Assembly: GCA_945860685.1 (NCBI GenBank)
Contig: CAMASJ010000006.1
Span: 1-37,942, forward strand
Length of the DNA: 37,942 nt
Reading direction: 5' to 3'
DNA from: Akkermansia muciniphila
GTDB lineage: Bacteria; Verrucomicrobiota; Verrucomicrobiia; Limisphaerales; UBA9464
Shown: positions 18,311 to 27,292 of the stretch, piece after piece
How positions within the stretch are numbered: position 1 is the stretch's first letter
Layout of the letters: each line of letters begins with the position of its first letter
The notes under the pieces: generated by a model
The model's input: only the letters and a program-made list of their open reading frames with translations
The model's database searches: none
Told to the model about the DNA's origin: nothing
Translations under genes and position numbers: made by a program

Positions 18311-18616
18311 TCAGAGTTTGAGGGTGGTGAGGTCCTCGACATGCGCCGTCTGGCGCTTGCGGTACAGGGCCACGATGAGGGCGAGACCGACGGCGACCTC
18401 GGCGGCGGCGACGGTGATGATGAAGAAGACCATCACCTGGCCGTCGAGGTTCGCGTTGTAGCGCGAGAACGCCACGAGGGAGAGGTTGGCGGCGTTGAGC
18501 ATCAGCTCGAGACCCATGAAGATCACGAGGAGGTTGCGACGCACGACCACGCCGAGCAGGCCGAGGCTGAAGAGCAGCCCGCTGACGATCAGGTAGTGTT
18601 GGAGGCCGACGTTCAT
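18311..18616 (-). CDS. nuoK: NADH-quinone oxidoreductase subunit K
   Basis: [53 protein letters not shown]...[25 protein letters not shown]; start shortened from the ORF track. Confidence 0.95.
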   Translation of the reverse strand: MNVGLQHYLIVSGLLFSLGLLGVVVRRNLLVIFMGLELMLNAANLSLVAFSRYNANLDGQVMVFFIITVAAAEVAVGLALIVALYRKRQTAHVEDLTTLKL

Positions 18617-18644
18617 GGAAGGTTGCTGGGTCCGGTCCGGACGG

Positions 18645-19160
18645 TCACTTGAGGTCCTTCTTGCTGAGCAGGATGACCCCGACCATGGCCACGAGGAGCA
18701 GGACGGAGAGGATCTCGAAGGGGAGGAGCCAGTGGTTGAAGAGCACCTTGCCGAGCTCGGCGGTGTCGCCGACGGCAAGCCGGGTCTGGCCGGCGGGGGA
18801 GCCGGGCTTGGCCGAGAGGGCGGACACGGTGAGGATGCCGAGCAGGGCGGCGACGGCGACCGACCCGACGCCGACCGTGAAGGTCTTCAGGCGGCGGCGT
18901 TCCTCCTCCTTGATGTCGAGGAGCATGATGACGAAGAGGAAGAGCACCATCACGGCGCCGGCGTAGACGAGCACCTGGACGGCGGCGAGGAAGAAGGCGT
19001 GCAGGAGCAGGTAGAGTCCGGCGAGCGAGATGATCGTCAGCACCAAAAACATGGCGCTGGTGACCGGGTTGCGGCTGACCGGGTTCGCGACAGTGAGGAA
19101 GCCGAACAGCAGTGCCATCCCGGCGAAGGCGAAGAAGAGGAGGTCGGTGAACTGGGGCAT
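18645..19160 (-). CDS. nuoJ: NADH-quinone oxidoreductase subunit J
   Basis: [82 protein letters not shown]. Confidence 0.95.
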   Translation of the reverse strand: MPQFTDLLFFAFAGMALLFGFLTVANPVSRNPVTSAMFLVLTIISLAGLYLLLHAFFLAAVQVLVYAGAVMVLFLFVIMLLDIKEEERRRLKTFTVGVGSVAVAALLGILTVSALSAKPGSPAGQTRLAVGDTAELGKVLFNHWLLPFEILSVLLLVAMVGVILLSKKDLK

Positions 19161-19179
19161 GTGGGTGTTCTCCTGGGCG

Positions 19180-19749
19180 TCACCGGGTCTGGACCGGGAA
19201 GGTCTCCTGCGCCTCGGCCTCCTCCAGCTTGTGCTTCCACTTCTGGATGCCGCCATGGGTGCCGCCGAGCTTCAGCAGCTTCTCCTTGTTGAAGACCATC
19301 TCGGTGCGGGACTCGCCGGTGAGCGAATAGTCCTTCTGGAGGAAGATCGCCTCCTCCGGGCAGACCTCCTGGCACATGCCACAGAAGATGCAGCGGAGCA
19401 TGTTGATCTCGAATTCCTTCGGCATCTTCTCCGCGTTGCGGCGGTCGGCGGGCTGTCCCTCGGCGCCGGGAGGCGTGATGCGGATGGCCTTGGGCGGGCA
19501 GACGAACTCGCAGAGCTGGCAGCTGACGCACTTGGTCGCGCCGTCCTGGTCCTTCACCAGGTAAGGGGCGCCGCGGTAGCCCTCGGGGACGACCCAGCGT
19601 TCCTCGGGATACTGCATGGTGACGGACTTGCCCTTGAAGACGGTGTCCGCGAAGTGCTTCGCGGTGACCTTGAGTCCGCCGAGGATGGCCGGCAGGTAGG
19701 TGCGCTCGTAGAAGGTGAGCGGGGAGCGGTCGACGACTTTGGTGCTCAT
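19180..19749 (-). CDS. nuoI: NADH-quinone oxidoreductase subunit I (2x[4Fe-4S])
   Basis: CVSCQLCEFVCPPKAI and CIFCGMCQEVCPEEAI ferredoxin motifs. Confidence 0.96.
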   Translation of the reverse strand: MSTKVVDRSPLTFYERTYLPAILGGLKVTAKHFADTVFKGKSVTMQYPEERWVVPEGYRGAPYLVKDQDGATKCVSCQLCEFVCPPKAIRITPPGAEGQPADRRNAEKMPKEFEINMLRCIFCGMCQEVCPEEAIFLQKDYSLTGESRTEMVFNKEKLLKLGGTHGGIQKWKHKLEEAEAQETFPVQTR

Positions 19750-19766
19750 GGGCGGGAATAGGGGGT

Positions 19767-20846
19767 TCAGAGGGCCACGACCACGGCGGTGAGGAGGATG
19801 TTGGCGAGGGCGACCGGGATGAAGCGGCGCCAGCCGATGTCCATGAGCTGGTCGTAGCGGAAGCGCGGAAGCATCCAGCGCACCCAGATGAACACGATCA
19901 TGAACACGGCCATCTTGGCGAGGAACACGCCGATGTGGAGAAGGCCGACGAGGATCGACGAGGAGGGCGTGCTGAGCAGCGTGCCGGGCAGGGTCCAGCC
20001 GCCGCAGAAGAGGGTCACCATCATCGCCGACGAGGCGATCATATTCGCGTACTCGCCGAGGAAGAAGAGGGCGAACTTCATCGAGCTGTACTCAGTGTGG
20101 TAGCCGCCCACGAGTTCGGTCTCGGACTCGGGAAGGTCGAAAGGCAGGCGGTTGGTCTCGGCGAAGGCCGCGATCAGGAAGATCACGAAGGCGACCGGCT
20201 GCTTGAGGATCATCCAGCCGTGGTCGGCCTGGTATTTAACGATGTCGCCGAGGTTGAGGCTCTCGGTGAGCAGGAAGATGGGGACCACGCTCAAGCCCAT
20301 TGCGATCTCGTAGGAGATCATCTGGGCGCTGGACCGGATGCCGCCGAGGAACGGGTACTTCGAGTTCGAGGCGTAGCCGGCGAGGACGATGCCGTACACG
20401 CCGAGCGAGACGATTCCGAAGGTGTAGAGGATGCCGACGTTGAGGTCGGCGATGACCATCTTCTCGGAGCCGAGCGTCGAGCCGAACGGAATCACCGCCA
20501 CGGTCATGAGCGCCGGGATCACGGTTATGGCCGGGGCGAGCCAGAAGTAGACCTTGCGGACGTAGTTCGGCGTGAAGTCCTCCTTGAGCATGAACTTCAG
20601 GCCGTCGGCCATCGGCTGGAAGATGCCGAGGCGGACCAGGAAGGGTCCGATGACCGGGATGTAGTCGACGAAGAAGGGCGAGGTGCGGTTCGGACCGACT
20701 CGGTCCTGGATCCACGCCGAGACCTTGCGCTCGACGAGCACCGCGTAGGCGACGCCGGTCATGACCACGCCGAAGACCACGAGGATCTTCAGCGCGCTGA
20801 AGAGGACGAACTGGGTCGTCGGGCTGAGGTACTGGAGGGATTCCAT
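19767..20846 (-). CDS. nuoH: NADH-quinone oxidoreductase subunit H
   Basis: ERKVSAWIQDRVGPNRTSPF, AFAETNRLPFDLPESETELVGGYHTEYSSMKFALFFLGEYANM. Confidence 0.97.
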   Translation of the reverse strand: MESLQYLSPTTQFVLFSALKILVVFGVVMTGVAYAVLVERKVSAWIQDRVGPNRTSPFFVDYIPVIGPFLVRLGIFQPMADGLKFMLKEDFTPNYVRKVYFWLAPAITVIPALMTVAVIPFGSTLGSEKMVIADLNVGILYTFGIVSLGVYGIVLAGYASNSKYPFLGGIRSSAQMISYEIAMGLSVVPIFLLTESLNLGDIVKYQADHGWMILKQPVAFVIFLIAAFAETNRLPFDLPESETELVGGYHTEYSSMKFALFFLGEYANMIASSAMMVTLFCGGWTLPGTLLSTPSSSILVGLLHIGVFLAKMAVFMIVFIWVRWMLPRFRYDQLMDIGWRRFIPVALANILLTAVVVAL

Positions 20847-20853
20847 GGCGGGG

Positions 20854-22575
20854 CTAGATCTTCACGTCGACGCCGGTGTCGCCGATCTTCGCCCATTCGA
20901 GTCCGGCGAACGCCGGGACCTCGCGGGCCATCTGGTTGAAAAGGCCCTCGATGGTCGAGTAGCCGTTCTGTCCGGTCACGCCGTGCACGAGCTCGTGCAG
21001 GAACTCCCACTCGGGGCGGGCGTCGCCGGGGGCCTCGACGGCCTTCATGAACTTCTGCAGGCGCCCCTTCACGTTGACGAAGGTGCCCCGCTTCTCCGCG
21101 TGGGCGGCGCCCGGAAGGAGGTGGGTCGCCAGGGCGGTGGTCGCGTTGGGCAGGATGTCGCTGACGAACAGCGTCTCGAGCTTTGCGAGGGTCGCGGCCG
21201 GGATGCCGTGCTTCGTGACGTCCTCGCCGAAGACGACGAGCGTCTTCACGGTTCCGGCCTCGATGGCGGCGGCGATCTCCGGGATCCGGATGCCGGCCTC
21301 GGTGAACGAGATTCCGGTGAGGCGCGCGCCGTTGGAATTAGGGTTGCGGTCGGCGGCGACCAGCAGGCGGTCGGCCTCGCCTTCGCGGGCGACGGAATCG
21401 GTCGTGGCACCGGTCCTCGCGGCGAGCTTCTTCAGCAGGTACAGCTCCTCGGTGGTCTGCCGGGAGGAGGCGACGACCGCGACGCTGCCCGCCGGGGCCT
21501 TGGAGAGGCGGACGGTGAGGTCCTGCAGGGCGGCGGACCAGGTGGAACGGGTCCCGCGGACGAGCACCTCACGGAGCCGGTCGGCCCGGCCGATCCACTT
21601 GTAGTTCAGGCGGCCGGAATCGCACATCCACGGGCCGTTGACCGCGTCGTTCTCGCGCGGTTCGTAGCAGTGCACGACCCCCTCGCGGGAGCCGATGGTG
21701 ATGTTGCAGCCGGTGCCGCAGGAGGTGCAGACGCTCTTGGATTCCTTGAGGAACCAGACGCGCATCTTGAAGCGGAAATCCTTCGACGTGAGCGCGCCTA
21801 CCGGACAGAGGTCGACGGTGTTGAGCGTGTAGTTGTTGTCGAACTTCCCGGTCTCGAACGCGCTGATGGTGTTGTAGGAACCGCGGTTGACGATGCCGAG
21901 GGCGTCGTCGCCGGCGATGTCCTTGGAGAAGCGGATGCAGCGGGTGCAGAGCACGCAGCGCTCGTCGTCGAGCACGATGCGGGGTCCGAGGTCGACCGCC
22001 TTGGGCTTGTGGACCTTGGCCTCGACGAAGCGGCTTCCGGCCTGTCCGTGCTGGACCGAGTACTCTTGGAGCTTGCACTCGCCGGCCTGGTCGCAGATGG
22101 GGCAGTCCAGCGGGTGGTTGATGAGCAGCGATTCCAACACCGCCTCGCGCATCTGCAGGGTGGCCTTGGAATCGGCGTAGATCTCCATGCCCGGGGAGAT
22201 CGGCGTGGCGCAGGCGATGGCGCCGCGGGGGGTGCCGGGTTCGTAGGGCAGGACCGACTTGGCGATCTTCGGGGAGCCGTCCTCGTTCAGGACGGGCTTC
22301 CGGGTCGCGGGATCCATCATCGGCGTGCCGAACTCGACGAGGCACATGCGGCAATTGCCGGCGACGGGCAGCTTGTCGTGGTAGCAGTAGTGCGGGATGT
22401 CCACGCCGGCGCAACGGGCGGCCTGGAGCATCGTCGCCGGCTGGGGCTTGCCCTGCCAGTCGGGGTGGGTCTTCGGCACCTGGACGGTCTTGCCGTTGAC
22501 CTTGACGGTCATGGTCTCGACCGGAGGCGGGGCCTGTGGTGCGGGGGCCGGAGCGGGTTGGGCGGGGGCGGACAT
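20854..22575 (-). CDS. nuoG: NADH-quinone oxidoreductase subunit G (Fe-S subunit)
   Basis: ARCAGVDIPHYCYHDKLPVAGNCRMCLVEFG; HPLDCPICDQAGECKLQ; DDERCVLCTRCIRF; CTSCGTGCNITIGSREGVV. Start at MSAPAQPAPAPAPQAPPPVETMTVKVNGK. Confidence 0.94.
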   Translation of the reverse strand: MSAPAQPAPAPAPQAPPPVETMTVKVNGKTVQVPKTHPDWQGKPQPATMLQAARCAGVDIPHYCYHDKLPVAGNCRMCLVEFGTPMMDPATRKPVLNEDGSPKIAKSVLPYEPGTPRGAIACATPISPGMEIYADSKATLQMREAVLESLLINHPLDCPICDQAGECKLQEYSVQHGQAGSRFVEAKVHKPKAVDLGPRIVLDDERCVLCTRCIRFSKDIAGDDALGIVNRGSYNTISAFETGKFDNNYTLNTVDLCPVGALTSKDFRFKMRVWFLKESKSVCTSCGTGCNITIGSREGVVHCYEPRENDAVNGPWMCDSGRLNYKWIGRADRLREVLVRGTRSTWSAALQDLTVRLSKAPAGSVAVVASSRQTTEELYLLKKLAARTGATTDSVAREGEADRLLVAADRNPNSNGARLTGISFTEAGIRIPEIAAAIEAGTVKTLVVFGEDVTKHGIPAATLAKLETLFVSDILPNATTALATHLLPGAAHAEKRGTFVNVKGRLQKFMKAVEAPGDARPEWEFLHELVHGVTGQNGYSTIEGLFNQMAREVPAFAGLEWAKIGDTGVDVKI

Positions 22576-22583
22576 CGCGGAAA

Positions 22584-24017
22584 TCAGTGATGGTTGGGGC
22601 TGGCGGCCATCTTGACGCCGTGCACGGGGCCGGCGCCTTGGGCGCGGGCGGCCTCGTCGGCGGCTCCCTTGGCCTCGAACTCGTCGCGGAACTTCTTCAC
22701 GAAGCTGAGCACTGGCCAGGAGGCGGCCTCGCCGAAGGCGCAGATCGTCCGTCCCTGGATGTTCTGGGCGATGTGGGAGAGGTAGTCGGCGTCCGCCTTG
22801 CGTCCCTCGCCGTGGGCGAGACGGTGGGTCGCCTTGGCCAGCCACAGCGCGCCCTCACGGCACGGGGTGCATTGGCCGCAGCTCTCATGCGCGTAGAACT
22901 CGGACAGGTTGCCGAGCGTCTCGACCATGCTCCGGGAATCGTCGAGCACGATCACCGCGCTCGAACCGGACATCGTTCCGGCCTGCTGCAGGGAATCGAA
23001 GTCGTACGGGAGATCCAGCAGCGGGACGTCGACCTTGGCCATCTGGCCGTCGGCGCCCTTGCGGTTCAGTTTGAAGACTTCGCCGGCCTTCAGGACCTTG
23101 GAGGAGGAACCGCCGGGGATGATCGCCTTGAGCGTGCGTCCGGGGCGCAGGCCGCCGCCGAAGTTCGCGTCGTGGATCAGCTCGCCGAGGGTGACCTTGC
23201 CGACCTGGATCTCGTAGTAGCCGGGGCGCATCACGTCGCCGCTCAGGCTCACGATGCGGGTGCCGGTGTTGTTCGGCGTGCCCAGCTTCGCGTACTCGGC
23301 CGCACCCATGTTCACGATGTGGGTCACGTGGCAGAGCGTCTCCACGTTGTTCACGATCGTCGGGCACATGTAGAGCCCGAGGACGGCGGGGAAGTAGGGC
23401 GGCTTGATGCGGGGATAGGCCCGCTTGCCCTCGAGCGACTCGATGAGGCCGGTCTCCTCGCCGCAGATGTAGGCTCCGGCGCCGCGATGGACGTGGATCT
23501 CGAGGTCGAAGCCGGTGCCGAGGATGTTCTTGCCGAGGAAGCCGTTCTCGCGGGCCTCCTTGAGGGCCTGGTTCAACAGGCGCGCGCCTTCGGGCATCTC
23601 GCCGCGGATGTAGATGTAGGCCAGCTTCACGTCGTTGGCCCAGCACGAGATGATCATGCCCTCGACCAGCTGGTGCGGGTCCTTGTGGATGATCTGGCGG
23701 TCCTTGAACGTGCCCGGCTCGGACTCGTCGGCATTGCAGATCAGGTAGATCGGCTTGCCGCTGCGGCGGTCGACGAAGCTCCACTTGAGCCCGGCGGAGA
23801 AGCCGGCGCCGCCGCGGCCCCGGAGACCGGAGGCCTTGACGTCCTCGCGGACGACTTCCTGCGGAGAGAGCTTCTTGCCCTCGGCGAGTTCACGCACCGG
23901 CGTGGCGAGCGCTTTCTTCAGGCCCGCGTATCCGCCATGACGCAGGTAGCACGCGATGTCCGGGGTGTAGCCCAGCTCGTCGATGTGCTTCGTGATCAGT
24001 TTGAATTGTTCCGGCAT
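22584..24017 (-). CDS. nuoF: NADH-quinone oxidoreductase subunit F (FMN/NADH-binding)
   Basis: GLRGRGGAGFSAGLKWSF, CNADESEPGTFKDR, RGAGAYICGEETGLIESLEG, ESCGQCTPCREG. Confidence 0.97.
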   Translation of the reverse strand: MPEQFKLITKHIDELGYTPDIACYLRHGGYAGLKKALATPVRELAEGKKLSPQEVVREDVKASGLRGRGGAGFSAGLKWSFVDRRSGKPIYLICNADESEPGTFKDRQIIHKDPHQLVEGMIISCWANDVKLAYIYIRGEMPEGARLLNQALKEARENGFLGKNILGTGFDLEIHVHRGAGAYICGEETGLIESLEGKRAYPRIKPPYFPAVLGLYMCPTIVNNVETLCHVTHIVNMGAAEYAKLGTPNNTGTRIVSLSGDVMRPGYYEIQVGKVTLGELIHDANFGGGLRPGRTLKAIIPGGSSSKVLKAGEVFKLNRKGADGQMAKVDVPLLDLPYDFDSLQQAGTMSGSSAVIVLDDSRSMVETLGNLSEFYAHESCGQCTPCREGALWLAKATHRLAHGEGRKADADYLSHIAQNIQGRTICAFGEAASWPVLSFVKKFRDEFEAKGAADEAARAQGAGPVHGVKMAASPNHH

Positions 24018-24025
24018 GGCAGTGC

Positions 24026-24053
24026 TTGACTGTGTGACGATTCTACCTAGCTT
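24026..24053 (+). promoter_or_regulatory. Candidate sigma70-type promoter for the tRNA-Gln gene
   Basis: ttgact at 24026-24031, weak -10 tagctt after 16 nt, about 20 nt before the tRNA start. Confidence 0.35.
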
Positions 24054-24071
24054 CTCCCGCGCTTACCGGCC

Positions 24072-24145
24072 TGCCCGATGGTGTAATGGTAGCACAACAG
24101 TCTCTGAATCTGTTTGTCATGGTTCGAATCCATGTCGGGCAACCA
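24072..24145 (+). tRNA. tRNA-Gln (anticodon CTG), CCA encoded
   Basis: TGCCCGA...TCGGGCA acceptor stem, A discriminator + CCA; anticodon loop CTCTGAA; T-arm CATGG-TTCGAAT-CCATG. Confidence 0.93.
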
Positions 24146-24180
24146 CCTCAAAAGGCCGGATTTCCAAGCGAAGCTCCCCT

Positions 24181-24672
24181 TCAGGCCGCCTTCCCCTTCT
24201 GAAGGATCGCGTCCGCATCCGCGGACGAGACCTTGTGGTGGAGCTCCTCGTTGACCAAGACGACCGGGGCCGTGCCGCAGCTCGCGAGGCATTCGACGAA
24301 CTCGACCGTGAACTTTCCGTCCGGCGTCGTCTGCGGCGCGTGTGCGTGCGGATCAAGGCCGAGCTTCGAACAGAAACGCTCCCGGAGCTCGCCGCTGCCC
24401 TGCAGGGCGCAGCTCAGCGTGCGGCAGACCTTGACGTGCGTCTTACCGAGCGGCTCCTGACGGAACATCGGGTAGAACGTCACCAGCTCGTACACGTTGA
24501 TCGGCTGCAGGCCCAACTTGCGGGCGGTCCACTCCACGGCGTCCTTGGAGACGTATCCGAAGTGCTCCTGCAGTGCGTGCAGGAACATGAGCGACGCGCT
24601 CCGCTTGACCGGGTAGTGCGTCGTGATCTCGTCGAGCTCGGACTCGAGATGGCTGGGAACGGTGAAACTCAT
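24181..24672 (-). CDS. nuoE: NADH-quinone oxidoreductase subunit E ([2Fe-2S])
   Basis: ALQEHFGYVSKDAVEWTARKLGL, VYELVTFYPMFRQEPLGKTHVKVCRTLSCALQGS, FVECLASCGTAPVVLVNEELHH. Confidence 0.95.
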   Translation of the reverse strand: MSFTVPSHLESELDEITTHYPVKRSASLMFLHALQEHFGYVSKDAVEWTARKLGLQPINVYELVTFYPMFRQEPLGKTHVKVCRTLSCALQGSGELRERFCSKLGLDPHAHAPQTTPDGKFTVEFVECLASCGTAPVVLVNEELHHKVSSADADAILQKGKAA

Positions 24673-24684
24673 CGTCGGAAATCC

Positions 24685-25968
24685 TTATCGGTCACACTCG
24701 CCCATCACGAAGTCGAACGAGCCGAGGATGGACACGATGTCGCTCATCATGTGGCCCGGCAGCACCTCGGGCAGGATGCCGAGGTTCACGAACGACGGGG
24801 CCCGGATCTTCAGCCGGTAGGGCGTGCCGCCACCGCGGCTGTGGATGTAGAAGCCGAGTTCCCCCTTCGGGTTTTCGGCGCCGAAATAGACCTCGCCCGG
24901 AGGCGCGTTGACCCCCTGGGTCACGATCATGAACTGGTGGATCAGTTCCTCCATGCCCATCAGCACCTTGGTCTTGGGAGGCAGGGTGACCTTGCCGTCC
25001 AAGATGCTGACCGGTTCCCGCGACACGTTGTCAGCCCCGCCGGGGATGCGGTCGAGGCACTGGCGCAGGATCCGAACGCTCTGGCGCATCTCCTCCATGC
25101 GGACGAGATAGCGGTCGTAGCAATCGCCCACGGAACCCACCGGGACGTCGAACTCGAGGTCCTTGTAGACGAGGTAGGGATTGGCCTTGCGGACGTCGTA
25201 GTCCACTCCGCTGCCCCGCAGGTTCGGACCCGTGAGGCCGTAGTCGATGGCCAACTGGCGTGAAATGACGCCGACGTCGCGGGTGCGGTCCACGAAGATG
25301 CGGTTGCGGGTCAGCAACGTCTCGGACTCGGCGATGTTGAGCACGACCTCGTCGAGGAACTTGCGGACCGCCTGGATCCATCCCGGCGGACAGTCGCGGG
25401 TCAGTCCGCCCACCCGCGTGTAGCTGGTGGTGAAACGGGCGCCGGTCAGCGACTCGCACAGATTGTAGATCTTCTCCCGCTCGGTGAAGGTGTGGAGGAA
25501 GACCGTCAACGCGCCGACGTCCATCGCGAACGCGCCCAGCCCGAGCAGGTGGGCGGAGATGCGGGCCAGCTCGCAGCAGATGACCCGCATGTACTGACCG
25601 CGCGGCGGGATCGCGTCATCGATGCCCATCAGCTTCTCGACGGCGAGGACGTAGGCGACGTTGTTCGCGAGCGGCGCGAGGTAGTCCAACCGGTCCGTGT
25701 AGGGCACGAACTGGTTGTAGGTCATGTTCTCGGCGATCTTCTCGTCGCCCCGATGGAGGTAGCCGACGTCGGGAATCGCCTTGGTGATGGTCTCACCGTC
25801 CATCTCCACCAGGATCCGCAACACGCCGTGAGTGGACGGATGCGACGGGCCCATGTTGAGCACGAGCTTGTCGCCCTTGAGATCCTGGATGTCGTCGTCG
25901 GAGGCGGCCGCCACCGCGGCGGAAGCACGGGCCGCGGGGTCCTTGAATTCGATGGTCTGCGTGGCCAT
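24685..25968 (-). CDS. nuoD: NADH-quinone oxidoreductase subunit D
   Basis: NMGPSHPSTHGVLRILVEMDGE, GYLHRGDEKIAENMTYNQFVPYTDRLDYL, C-terminal FDFVMGECDR. Confidence 0.97.
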   Translation of the reverse strand: MATQTIEFKDPAARASAAVAAASDDDIQDLKGDKLVLNMGPSHPSTHGVLRILVEMDGETITKAIPDVGYLHRGDEKIAENMTYNQFVPYTDRLDYLAPLANNVAYVLAVEKLMGIDDAIPPRGQYMRVICCELARISAHLLGLGAFAMDVGALTVFLHTFTEREKIYNLCESLTGARFTTSYTRVGGLTRDCPPGWIQAVRKFLDEVVLNIAESETLLTRNRIFVDRTRDVGVISRQLAIDYGLTGPNLRGSGVDYDVRKANPYLVYKDLEFDVPVGSVGDCYDRYLVRMEEMRQSVRILRQCLDRIPGGADNVSREPVSILDGKVTLPPKTKVLMGMEELIHQFMIVTQGVNAPPGEVYFGAENPKGELGFYIHSRGGGTPYRLKIRAPSFVNLGILPEVLPGHMMSDIVSILGSFDFVMGECDR

Positions 25969-25971
25969 GGC

Positions 25972-26553
25972 TTACTCTTCGGGATTCCGGACGCGGGGTT
26001 CGCGGGCGATGGCGTCCTTGCCGCCGGCCACGGTGACGAAAGGTCCGCCCTCGAGGGGCGCGGACCGGGTGAAGGCGACCTCGGGCAATTCGGTGGGCTT
26101 GCCCGCCAGCGGGAAGTCCTTGCGCAGCGGGAAGTACGGATAGCCGTCCCACATCAGGATGCGCCGCAGGTCCGGATGACCCGCGAACCGGATGCCCATC
26201 ATGTCGTAGACCTCGCGCTCATGCCAATCGGCCGTGCGCCACACACCGCAAACGGTCGGAACCTCCGACAATTCCTCGCCGACCGAGGTCTTCAGGCGCA
26301 GATGGACATGATGCCCGGTGCCGTAGAGCTCATAGACCACGGTCCAGCGGGGATCCTCGCCGTAGTTGTCGATGCTGCTGAGGTCCAACAACATGTCGAA
26401 GCCGAGGGAGCTCTTGGCGAACTGGCAGACCTCGACGATCCGGCTCGGGTCGGAAACAGTGAGGGTCGCCTCGCCCCGGAACTCGACCGGAGCGGACAAC
26501 AACTCGCCGAACTTCTCGCGAAGCTGGTTCGCGAATTCAATGGGTGTGGCCAC
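25972..26553 (-). CDS. nuoC: NADH-quinone oxidoreductase subunit C
   Basis: FDMLLDLSSIDNYGEDPRWTVVYELY, WRTADWHEREVYDMMGIRFAGHPDLRRILMWDGYPYFPLRKDFPL. Confidence 0.96.
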   Translation of the reverse strand: MATPIEFANQLREKFGELLSAPVEFRGEATLTVSDPSRIVEVCQFAKSSLGFDMLLDLSSIDNYGEDPRWTVVYELYGTGHHVHLRLKTSVGEELSEVPTVCGVWRTADWHEREVYDMMGIRFAGHPDLRRILMWDGYPYFPLRKDFPLAGKPTELPEVAFTRSAPLEGGPFVTVAGGKDAIAREPRVRNPEE

Positions 26554-26565
26554 GAAATCTGGGAG

Positions 26566-27177
26566 TTAACGTTGAAGTACCTCTCCCCGTTCTCCGAGCT
26601 CGATACCCAGAGAGCCATATTTCTCCGGGGCGGAATCGCGCTTCAGATCTCGGGTGATGGGTTCCTTGGAGACCTTGTTCTGCAGGCGGATCAAGGCGTC
26701 GAGCAGCGCTTCGGGACGTGGTGGGCATCCGGCCACGTAGACGTCGACGGGCAGGATGTTGTCGACCCCCTGGAGCACCGCGTAGCTGCGGTACATGCCA
26801 CCGGTGGAGGCGCAGGCACCCATGGCGATCACCCACTTGGGCTCGGCCATCTGCTCGTAGATACGCCGGACCGCCAAGGCCATCTTGTAGGTCACCGTGC
26901 CGGCCACGATCATCACGTCCGACTGGCGGGGCGAGAAACGCATCACCTCGGAACCGAAGCGGGAGATGTCGAACCGGCTGGCGCCGACCGCCATCAGCTC
27001 GATGCCACAGCAGGCGAGTCCCATCGGCATCGGCCACAGCGAATTCTTGCGGAACCAGTTCAAGGCCGCGTCCACCGTGGTATGGACGACTTCACCCTCG
27101 ATCTTCGAGTTGTATCCGAATTCCGCGGTGGACGGACCACGACCGGAGGCTGGGGAGGAGACATCCATAAAAGACAA
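26566..27177 (-). CDS. nuoB: NADH-quinone oxidoreductase subunit B
   Basis: [93 protein letters not shown]. Confidence 0.97.
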   Translation of the reverse strand: MSFMDVSSPASGRGPSTAEFGYNSKIEGEVVHTTVDAALNWFRKNSLWPMPMGLACCGIELMAVGASRFDISRFGSEVMRFSPRQSDVMIVAGTVTYKMALAVRRIYEQMAEPKWVIAMGACASTGGMYRSYAVLQGVDNILPVDVYVAGCPPRPEALLDALIRLQNKVSKEPITRDLKRDSAPEKYGSLGIELGERGEVLQR

Positions 27178-27242
27178 GGGACGGGGAGGAATCCCCGGAA
27201 CGGGCGAAACTATGTTTGCGTCTCCCGGAGCGGCAAGAGGGT

Positions 27243-27262
27243 TTTGTGAAGTTTTTCACAAA
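27243..27262. promoter_or_regulatory. Crp/Fnr-family-like operator tttgtgaagtttttcacaaa upstream of nuoB
   Basis: Perfect 8-bp inverted repeat; contains TGTGA-N6-TCACA (27245-27260), identical to the E. coli CRP half-site consensus; about 70 bp upstream of the nuoB start. Confidence 0.5.
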
Positions 27263-27292
27263 GTCCCGCAATCCACCGACAACGGGTGGCAA

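Noticed and set aside
16281-18461. 726-aa plus-strand ORF antisense to nuoL
   Set aside because: Low-complexity E/G/D/H-rich antisense frame of nuoL; no recognisable domain.
20761-24029. Plus-strand ORFs of 609 and 497 aa antisense to nuoG and nuoF
   Set aside because: Shadow frames; NuoG/NuoF motifs on the minus strand are complete.
27243-27262. Intrinsic terminator for aat
   Set aside because: Hairpin is AT-rich and on the minus strand is followed by aaccctc instead of a T-run, so a protein-binding palindrome fits better.
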